64,000 nucleotides of DNA from Armillaria gallica (Eukaryota > Basidiomycota > Agaricomycetes > Agaricales > Physalacriaceae). A program made the translations under genes and the position numbers. Under the pieces are notes generated by a model. The model saw only the letters and a program-made list of their open reading frames with translations. It ran no database searches and was not told the origin of the DNA. Shown one piece after another: positions 55,891-64,000 of the stretch. Location of the stretch: the NCBI GenBank assembly GCA_037576215.1, contig JBANDB010000007.1, forward strand, positions 2,945,001 to 3,009,000, in the 5' to 3' direction. The first letter of the stretch is position 1; every line of letters starts with the position of its first letter.

Positions 55891-56013
55891 CAAACAATGC
55901 GCAACACGCGCCCTCCCTTAAGAAGGGAGGACGCGCGCTGCGATCCCTCTTGCTGGGAGTCGAACCTAGCTCGCGGAGCGAATGACACGCGTCACGGATA
56001 TGCCAATAGAGAG
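55891..56013 (-). ncRNA. tRNA-like/hairpin RNA unit, subtype 1 (array IV), no T-run
   Basis: On the minus strand the A box is TGGCATATCCG (56005-55995) and the B box GGTTCGACTCC (55966-55956). The hairpin pairs fully when G-U is allowed (CGCAGCGCGCGTCCTCCC with GGGAGGGCGCGTGTTGCG). Where sisters have TTTTT there is only TTTG. The upstream box TTCATGTAAA is at 56062-56053. Confidence 0.6.
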
Positions 56014-57948
56014 CTGACAGGATGAGGCTTCGCTGGCAGTAAGATGCCGTCGTTTACATGAATGAGCAAAGCTCATGTACGCTGTGCCCCATGCCTAGGG
56101 TGTGCAATCGAGTCGATGCGGAAGAGTGATGGAGAGTGGAAACAGTCGCTAAAAAGATAGTCCACAATGGTGGCCCGCCCCAACAGCGAGGGTTCATTGA
56201 TAGTGTGAAGAGAATCTCCGAAGAGAACGTGGATCTGGCAGTGTCGAACGTTAGCCGTGGATGTCGTCGATGCCAACTGGTAGTCTTGCACAGCCAAGTG
56301 GAGACAGGGACGGAGAGTGATGTGACGTCGCGAAGCATGTACAGAACAACACGGCGACAAGGAATAATGGCGATCTGTGGTGTCCGAAGCTTGGTGAAGC
56401 TTTTATGGAATGCACGATACGGTCTCAGGGGGGTGCTGGACAACACTCGATCAGGTCCGGGAAGAGTGACTCCGATAGAGGTGGCGTCGAAGCAGGCGCC
56501 TGTTCTTTCGTTCCCTACACGCCAGTCACTGCTGGCGGGTCCAGCTGCGAGGTAGCACTGAGTCTTCTGGCTCCTCCTCCTCCTGCTGCCCTTTAAATAC
56601 TGCATGCGGATCCATGAGTGGGTAAATTTTTTGAGGAGATTGGGGGCAAGATCGTGGTTTGTTCGTGGAAGGGAGAGATAGCCACGGATGTGTAGTTGCC
56701 GGTAGAATGTCAGTGATCTCCCAGGTGGCCTGTATGAGCAGCTAGTCGATGTGATTGTCTGATCGCAGGAAATTGAGGCTGCATCCACGCGTCAATCAAA
56801 CGAGGATAAAGCATGACGGACTCGACGCACTGTACAAAGTTGGTTTGAGATATTGCTTGAAGCGACCGCGGAGAAAGTGTGCGCGTCTAAGCCGCGAGCA
56901 TCAATGGCGCAAAGTAATAGGAGTGCTGACACGGCCGAGTAGTGGAAAGCATTCAGAGGTCGCTAGTGGTGGTCGTAGGTACGCGATACCGGTATGGTCC
57001 GAAGTCTGAAGTCCAAATGTCAACCGTAAACAGGCATTGCCACCAACCTCCTCGACGCGCTGCGGGCCCTCTCTGGAATACGACACGGAACCTTCGAAAA
57101 GCCTTCCTGATTCTATCGACACGTGGAAGAGCAAACTCGGACAGCGAGACTGTTGGCTCCCTCTCTGGGGACAACCCGTCGTTGTCATCAGCCACCATCC
57201 GGGAGTGCAGACTTGGTTTAGCGCACAGCCGAAGCGCTAGCGCTCCACAGCTACCCAGGTCACCTTCGGTTTCAACGGACCGTTTAGAGAGCGAGTGCCG
57301 ACCACCGAGCGACGTTGCATGTAGATGGCTCTTGGTGTGGCGGCGGCAATACAGGGGTGCCTATATGCAGCGGGAGAGTACAGTTCATGCTCTGAATAAT
57401 TGAGCGTTGTCGGTTCAAAGTCCCTTCGTCGTGAGTACCCTATTCTCTTGTGTGAAGTGCCCTCCCTGTTTGATTCGCAGATTCAGGTGCATGGATGTGC
57501 CTTTTACGTGCCGCTGGAGGCACATACGACGATTTCAACAGACGGGCCTTTCAAATTTAAAGGAAATGTCCTACCGCTGGTTAGTGTCAGTACGCTCTGC
57601 TATTATCTGCTTATTCAGAGACAGCTCGTTAAGGTTTCCACGAAGTCCATCGAAATCAGCGATCGTCCCGCTTGGCTCATAATCTAGACGAGTCACTCTG
57701 GACCTGGTTCAAGGCTGCAGTGCTGGTGTGAGACCGTCAAGTTGCCGCTACATCTCCTTGCCGACCTTGAAGCTGCGGTACCATGCCTCCAAGCCTGCAG
57801 AAGTTCGCTCCTGAACTCGGACGAGCTTACGAGCTTGCGAGCTCTAAATCCCCCAATCATTGCTTATTGATGTTGTGCACCCAGGTTTTGTGGTGTTTTT
57901 CTGTCGGCTGCTAAAACACTCTGTTCTACACCAGAAGGCGAATCCTGG

Positions 57949-58662
57949 GTGTCCGGGACGACGACTTCCAATATGACCCAAATCACGGCGATGCCTGCAT
58001 TACAGTCATCTCTGTTCGCCTTCGCATCTCGAAACCTCTCCAACACCGTGTTAATCTCCCTTGCCACTTCTCTTCAATGTTGCCTTTCGTATCACCTTAT
58101 TCCTTGCGAGCTCGATGAATCTTTCACGAGCGCTCTCAACCCTTGTCTATCAAGTGACGGCGTTTTTCCGTCCCTCCTTCCTCGCCATCCTCCAGTTCGC
58201 TTTGGTACCTCGCGGCATAAAACAGAATATTACAGAGCTGCGTCAGCTTTGACTGATGACGCTGTCGGTTTATCGCTAGACTTTGGGACCCATCCAAATC
58301 GCGATACTCGGAGCCGGATTGGTTTTCTCTTGGCGCACAAAAAAGCAGGGCATCGAGCTTACAAGGGACGGGAGTCGTTTGGACGGCGGTCGTAACCTGT
58401 GACTCGAAAACTACGCGCTCTGGCTCGAGAAGGAGATATGACTCGATATATCTTTGTGGACTATAGGGTGAAGCGACTGGTACACTCGCATCCAGGTACG
58501 GTATTTTGTTTATTCCCTTTGCAAATGAGCTTATACGTCTTCTTGCTACTAGACATTCTGCATCTGTATCATGTTGTTTTTGACGACAAGTTCGATGAAT
58601 ATATCATCATTCGAGGAACAGATCTATCCGACATCTACCACGGTGGTTTACCGGAGATGTAA
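57949..58662 (+). pseudogene. Fragment of the unrecognised duplicated gene (copy IV)
   Basis: Open frames 57949-58395 and 58399-58662 carry the shared blocks ALTDDAVGLSLDFGTHPNRD and EGDMTRYIFVDYRVKRLVHS, then FDDKFDEYIIIRGTDLSDIY. The frame changes between the two (stop TAA at 58395), and an intron is possible before the last block (GTACGGTAT...). It is the best preserved of the three copies. Family unknown. It could be a C2-like or other beta-rich domain, but I cannot show that. Confidence 0.35.
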
Positions 58663-59164
58663 GCCCAGCTCAGAACGAATTTCGATGAATACTGTGCTTG
58701 TTTCTTACGAGCAGATTCTTAACGCTCCTTCCTCAATGACATTGTTTCATAGTGCTTGTAGTGCATGAGTAGCGATCAAAGACAATGCTACAGCATTTCC
58801 CGTACCATCACTGTCGCCTTTCATAGTAAAGGTCCTGCGTTAAAAAGTAACCGCTGTACGATTCAAGACATGTCATAGATTCGCAAGAAATAGAGTCATT
58901 TTGACCTCCCGGGTTATATCCATGATGGGTAAACAAACTCGTTACGTTTTTGCCATCTCACCTCTTATGTTAGGCCACACACCGTCTTGCTGTACCATTA
59001 TACCTTGCAATCAGATTGTCAATAGCAAGTATAGGACCATGACATACCGTACAACTACGAGCTCGGTGCCAGACTCTGGAGGAGGTGAACTTGTTGGAAG
59101 ACGTGTATCCAAAGGCGACCAACGTCGACATGCAAGGATTAAACAATAATAAGTGAACTCTGAC

Positions 59165-59253
59165 GAGGGCGTATCTTCCGATTCGGCCCCTCTGACTGGG
59201 GATCGAGCCCAGCTATTCCGCGTAGGCGCTTCCCTTGTACGCCATTAAAGAGT
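59165..59253 (-). ncRNA. tRNA-like RNA unit, subtype 4-like, isolated and decayed
   Basis: On the minus strand: A box TGGCGTACAAGG (59244-59233), B box GGCTCGATCCC (59209-59199), and end pairing CTCT/AGAG. Only the 3' half of the hairpin (ATACGCCCTC-like) is left, and there is no T-run. The upstream box TTCACCTAAA (59308-59299) is 64 bases before the A box. It stands away from the arrays; no equivalent was found in copies I and III. Confidence 0.45.
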
Positions 59254-60070
59254 TCAGAAGGGCTTGCAATTATATCAATTGCCAGGCGTTGTTCGTCGTT
59301 TAGGTGAACCAAGATACGGGCAACATCGCACAGAGAGTAGAGCTAACCAATGCATATCCAGGGAGGTCGTAGAAAAGTCGTCGTGTTTGGACCTTAGAGA
59401 GAGGGGAAAGCAAGCGCTACGATCGTCGATGTAGTGTCGTGGTACAGAACGTTTCGATTTATAAAATTGGAGTTTTTTATGGATATATAGATATACATGA
59501 TCTGTGAATGAATGTTCCAACTACCGAGTACCAGAAAATACCCACAGACAAAATTGGTGATTCACGGAGAGGCGAATTGGGTGCGCGGACCGGATAAACC
59601 GTGACCCGGGCTTCCTTTCCAACTCGCCTTGACCTTGCTTTTTGCATTCTCTGGCATTCCGTTTTCTCAGCTCGCATATAATGGCAAGTTAGCCTTTTCT
59701 GTATGTTTGCTTTACATCAACCTCATCGATACCATTCAAAAATCAACAGGAGAAAAACTGGCGCGCATTCACATTTGTATCGTTCGAGTGAGGGCAAGGA
59801 TCTTACCTCCGTTCTGACACTATACGACACTCGAGATAATGTCGTGCGAACTCCGTTATTCTGATTAAGAATACTGTGATTTTAACGCGTTTGCAGATCC
59901 CTTGTCGGCCCGTGACGCGTGAAGCGAAGCTGATGATGCAAAAACCTCCATCTCGTCATATACCAACACCACCTGCCGTGCGCTTCATACGGCTTCCGCG
60001 AATCCGCGTTTCTTCATTTTGTTTGTCCGCCAGGCCAATCTTACTTCCAGTTGCTTCTACTCTTCATCCA

Positions 60071-60560
60071 AGATGTCCGCGGAATGGTTTATATTGACCA
60101 TCGTCGCCGAAGAGCTGAACACCTCTCTTCCCTTCCACCGTATGTCAACCAGATGCACATCTGGGCTAAGTTGAAGGATAAATCATTCGACTGCGATCCT
60201 TTTCCGGAAAGGCGATACGGTAAAGGTGAGTATAATTCAGTTGAATTCAATACGACCACATTTGACGCCTAATAATGGACAGGCGATCAAGAGATCGACG
60301 ATTGAGGACGTGTGCTACAATTGGACGATTTCACGACCAACTGGATTCTGTCTGCTGGTTACGCATGCGATTCGATTCTTCTGGGGGAAAAAACAGCTAC
60401 TATGCAGCAGGATGGCCTGGATCTCGACACATATCACGGCGTTGCAATGTGACGATGGAACCTCTCTTTCCCTGCAAAGTTCTCAAATATATCAGTACAG
60501 CCCTTGATGGCGTCTATTCGTTCCAACGTAAGCAGTCTTTGGAATGCTATGCGAGATGAA
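60071..60560 (+). pseudogene. Exon-like stretch upstream of NLR3, unrecognised
   Basis: Starts ATG near 60072 (MSAEWFILTIVAEELNTSLP), equivalent to the MSVECDKGTLVTEE stretch near 2547-2500 in copy I. A second stretch (MHIWAKLKDKSFDCDPFPER) ends in a GTGAGT donor near 60224. After CAG near 60282 one frame reads RVLQLDDFTTNWILSAGYAC and LGEKTATMQQDGLDLDTYHG, interrupted by two TGA. It may be the 5' part of the NLR or a separate small gene. Confidence 0.35.
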
Positions 60561-61479
60561 TACTGAGATGTTTTTCGCAGTGATGCCCAACTAATCTCCT
60601 CTAAGCACAGCAACGTAACATGATGCATCATGTTCCGTCTTCTTTGTATAGCAGCCGAACTTTCCCAAATGCGAACATCCCCTTTCTTATCATAATCGAC
60701 GCATATGCCAGGCAAAAATACGAATTCTTGATTGGTATCTGTCTGATCTTGAGCATGAACCCGGTATTCTGTTCCTTCACCCATTCTTCGCATGGTTGAG
60801 CTAGATCACCCGACATCCGTAGTTGGCTCAAGTTACGCAAAACGCTCAACAGCAGCGGAGCAGTGGCGGCTGTGGGTGAATCTCCATTTAGGAAAACGTC
60901 CTCTCCACACTTCCTAACTGTTTGTATATGGAGCTCCTCGACACCCCTCGATTGGTTCTTGAACTCTTCGAATGGCCGTGGGCGAGTGTTTATCCTAGTG
61001 GATATTTAATTGGGCGCTAATCGACAGTTTCTAGGTTCATGGACTTGGGCCTTGGTGCTTTACCTTCGAATTGATGTGCTTAATGCTTGCGAAGGAAGTG
61101 AAATGGAAGGGCTCTGTCGTTAACAGCAGACCACCTAGGATAGCCGGGATCCGTAGAGTCTGAGTTGAGAGTTTATGCATCCTTGTCCGATGCTGCAGTT
61201 CCTTCGTCTTCTTATTTCCTTTTTGCGTGGAGCATCGAATCATGGCTATGGCGTATCCTGTGATTTCCTTTATCTCAACAGCAACACGGTCACAGCATCT
61301 TTTCGGATCGAAGCGGTTGGAATCCTGTGGACAAGGCGAAGCCATGATGCTGTGGGACACGCATCAACCGCGTGGCATACATATAAACACCTTCTCTTCC
61401 ACTGCACCTTCATCGTCGAGTGTACGAGCATTGAGATGGTCAAACGGTAAACCCCTCATCACAATTTCTGGAATCGCTT

Positions 61480-64000
61480 GTGCTCACGAAATGATAGATA
61501 TCGTTTCCGCCGGATCAAAGGTGCAGTCACTTCTACTTTCACATTTGCGGCCTTTCCGCTAAGCCACCTTATGTAGCTATCAAACTACTCAATATAACCC
61601 CGACGCCGGACAAGCGTTTCTACTGTCTGAAGCTATTTGCAGGAGACGCAAAGCTCAAAGAGACTGGCACATTCGAATTGGAGAAGAAAGTGCTAGGAAG
61701 AACCCCGAAGCCCAGATGGACGATAGATCTCGATCTGTAAGGGCGCCAACATACCACCTAAGTCCTAGCTCATCGCATATCCAGAAGTAACATCAACGAA
61801 TCTGAGAGTTTTCAGGTAGAAGTATACTGCCGCCGGGGCGAGGGAGACTATCGATGCCTCGGTTTTTGTGGAGCATCGATCCGGGAGGTTCTGATTGGTG
61901 AAACGGACAGTGAGTATCTGTAATCTCCACTTACTGTTAGAATCTAAAGCTTTGCTGCCAGTCATCGTCATGTCCATTGGTAGCACCTCTTCCTGCCCCA
62001 ACGTTTCTTTAAAGATCTTCAGGGAAGGTGCCTGCGACTATCCTCCGATCACACGATCGGCAAGTGAGGACCAAGACGTGTCGGTCGCACCCCAGAGCAG
62101 TCTATCGAATATTGTAGATCCTGAAAGTCAGGATACCTCAGACTTGTCGGGTCTGCAACCTGAGGAAGTCTCTGCGAGGTCCGTGGAAGATTATTGTGCA
62201 ACTGCAGGAAAGGTCGTCGGGGAAACCGTAAAGCCGAATGATTCCTCGGAATGGATCTCTAAATTGATCGATGGTATCGACACTGCAAAGGACATGGTTG
62301 ATGCATTCAAGGACGTGAGTAGCTTCGAATCCTTGCGATAAATCTCTAGGACTGATTGATCATTGCCAGCTACACCCCGCTGCTTCAATAGCGTGGGGCA
62401 TCATTTCCTCTTGTGTTAATGTAACAACTAGCCTTGTCGGAAGTAGGACGACCAGCTGACCATACTTTGTTTGGATAGATCTTGAAGCAGCGGATAGAAC
62501 GAGATAAAACTGTACTCCAGCTGTACGAAACTATGATCATGACTTACAAAGAGGCGAGCGACGACCGCTTGCTGTGGCGGCAAACGCAGTTGGAACCAAT
62601 CTATAAATCATTGTTTCAGACCACGAACGAGTGCGGGATGTTCATCAAGGGATATACGAACAAAAACCGCTTCAGTGTGTCCATCGTTTGTTTTAAAACA
62701 GTGATATCTAAGACCTATTTCAGAGCGTTTCTTTTCACTGAATGTGACACAGAAAGCAGAAGAATTCATTCAAGGGTTTGCGATTTTACGGGAGCAGTTG
62801 AATTCGGGTGTAGTAAAGGACGCACTTGTTGTAACATTGGGTGTCAGAGCCAATGTTGATATACTTGGTACGTCCCTTCGAATTGCTCAAAAACGTGATC
62901 TAAACACAATCTGAGTAGCTATGAAGACATTACTCCAGGAACTAAGGCCCAGACAGGAACTTGGTCCCAAATCGACGTGTATGCCCGGTACACGCGTGGA
63001 AACCATCAACTACTTGTTGACCTGGATTACAGACTGCGACAACAGTGTCCTTTGGTGTAGTGGCCTGGCGGGGACGGGCAAAAGCTCGCTTGTCGGCACC
63101 CTCCATAACGTCCTCTGCTTTCACATGAGCGGCCGTAGTCACCTTGCTGCTTTCATTCGTTATGACAGGACGGAATACCGGTACTCATCGGAACTCATCA
63201 CGTCCCTTGCCTACTCTTTGGGCATGTTCGATCAGCGCATAGGCAATGCCATTGCTAAAGCTTTGGCTGCACGGCGCACCGCAGCTAAAATGCCAGCATC
63301 CGAAGCACGTAACCAATTTCGACTGCTCTTGCAGGAGCCATTGGAGACGATTCTAGAATTACAAGATGAAGGGCCTTTGGTTGTCATCATTGACGGTCTT
63401 GATGAAAGTAACGTGTCGAAAGAGTTGCTGGAACTGCTTGCGGATGGGTTCGGGCCGACACTGCCATTCGTGAGGCTCATTGTCTCTAGTCGGCCCGAGG
63501 AAAGGATTTCTCGTGTTTTCAAGCATCACCAGCAAGTCCATTGCTTTCTGCTTGATACCTCCTCAGACGAGGTGAGACACGATATACGGCACTTCATCCA
63601 GCAAAGGTTTGCCAGCATCGAAGACAAGAGTGTCTGGGGCACATACAATGAGCAAGATGTTGTCACTCGGCTGGCTGCGCGGGCGAGCGGGTTGTTCATA
63701 TGGGCGGTCACAGTCTGTTCATTCTTGTGCAGCCTTCCCAGTCTTCGGAGGCTCAAGGCGTTACTGGAAACTACTATTCCAGCAAATGCAATAGAGGCTC
63801 TGACAATACTATATCAAACCGCGCTGGATACCATCGTATCGGAAGTAGACGGACCAAAGGAAGATATCCAACTATGCATTCGTGCAGTATTAGGCGCCCT
63901 GATTATTCGCAAGTGCAACATGACAGTGCCTATGCTTTCTGAGCTTGTTCTCCAGGAAGAAGACCCTTCAGCGCAGTACATCATTGACAAATTAGGGAGC
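61480..64000 (+). CDS. NLR3: C2-NACHT NLR, 3' end outside the window
   Basis: Third copy, plus strand. Exons are about 61480-61736, 61785-61909, 61962-62314, 62370-62420, 62479-62674, 62753-62867 and 62919 to the edge. Every junction has GT/AG and restores the frame. C2-like domain: YCLKLFAGDAK, RWTIDLDL, SFQVEVYCRRGEGDYRCLG. Linker: SEDQDVSVAPQS. Helical region: HPAASIAWGIISSCVN, LKQRIERDKTV, AEEFIQGFAILREQL. NACHT: Walker A GLAGTGKSSL (63062-63091), VVIIDGLDESNVS, LIVSSRPEER. No stop to the edge. In the first exon the frame lacks the ATG present in NLR1 and NLR2, so the start must lie upstream or the 5' end is damaged. Unlike NLR1/2 it is clearly diverged, so it is an older duplicate. Confidence 0.8.

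Larger units (their letters stand above)
56063..61479. repeat. Segmental duplication copy IV (inverted), spacer and NLR3 leader
   Basis: Runs backward through the equivalents of 7.7 kb down to 1.3 kb of copy I. It contains the broken gene at 57.9-58.7 kb, an extra RNA unit at 59.2 kb and the exon-like stretch at 60.07-60.56 kb. The 244-codon minus frame at 56054-56788 is not open in the other copies and is not called. No intact gene was recognised outside the entries listed. Confidence 0.7.

Noticed and set aside
56054..56788. Minus-strand open frame of 244 codons in copy IV
   Set aside because: The equivalent sequence in copies I, II and III does not keep this frame, the composition is that of the spacer, and no family is recognisable.
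57400..57687. Two overlapping open frames of 91-95 codons
   Set aside because: Neither is kept in copy I or III and no motif is seen.
1..64000. CRISPR array or prokaryotic operon
   Set aside because: No regularly spaced identical repeats; genes are split by introns and all recognised families are eukaryotic.

Overview
The window looks like accessory DNA from a mushroom-forming basidiomycete (Agaricomycetes). This rests on introns of 45-60 bases in nearly every gene, three NLR-type genes with C2, NACHT and beta-propeller parts, a chromodomain Ty3/gypsy element, a Harbinger-type DNA transposon with its Myb-like partner, and a fungal carboxymuconate-cyclase relic. No bacterial feature was seen.

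Layout. Four copies of one segmental duplication dominate. Copy I (1-10.3 kb) holds the 5' part of NLR1 (minus strand, cut by the window edge), about 6 kb of decayed spacer, and an array of small tRNA-like RNA units. Copy II (15.2-18.1 kb) is a fragment with one RNA unit and an internal inversion. Copy III (46.3-54.7 kb) holds complete NLR2 (minus) and a second RNA array. Copy IV (54.8 kb to the end) is inverted and holds a third RNA array and NLR3 (plus), which runs off the right edge. Copies III and IV form a large inverted repeat, with two NLRs pointing outward and two RNA arrays facing each other across a junction near 54.7 kb.

Between the copies lies transposon-rich, partly AT-rich DNA. 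It contains a carboxy-cis,cis-muconate cyclase pseudogene split at codons 5-6 by a 3.15-kb Harbinger element; a proline-rich, Cys-rich multi-exon gene at 18.1-20.0 kb; two inverted LTR-like arms with a gag fragment; an NLR relic carrying a precisely placed 265-bp MITE; and an 8.43-kb chromovirus with 400-bp LTRs and a 5-bp target duplication, itself inside a larger inverted-repeat element.

The most interesting structure is the RNA family. About sixteen units carry an internal A box and B box like a tRNA gene, but their cloverleaf is incomplete. Most are followed by a 15-18-bp hairpin and a T-run. Many have a palindromic TTTACATAAA-type box 54-70 bases upstream of the A box. Hairpin arms differ between copies in ways that keep pairing. 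At least five subtypes occur in the same order in two arrays, and three of them in mirror order in the third. They read as RNA polymerase III genes encoding tRNA-like/hairpin RNAs that have been duplicated together with NLR genes. Their function is unknown.

A second theme is CpG decay. Every in-frame stop that interrupts an otherwise open transposon frame here is TGA, and seven of the eight LTR-LTR differences are transitions at CpG sites. This fits deamination of methylated cytosine.
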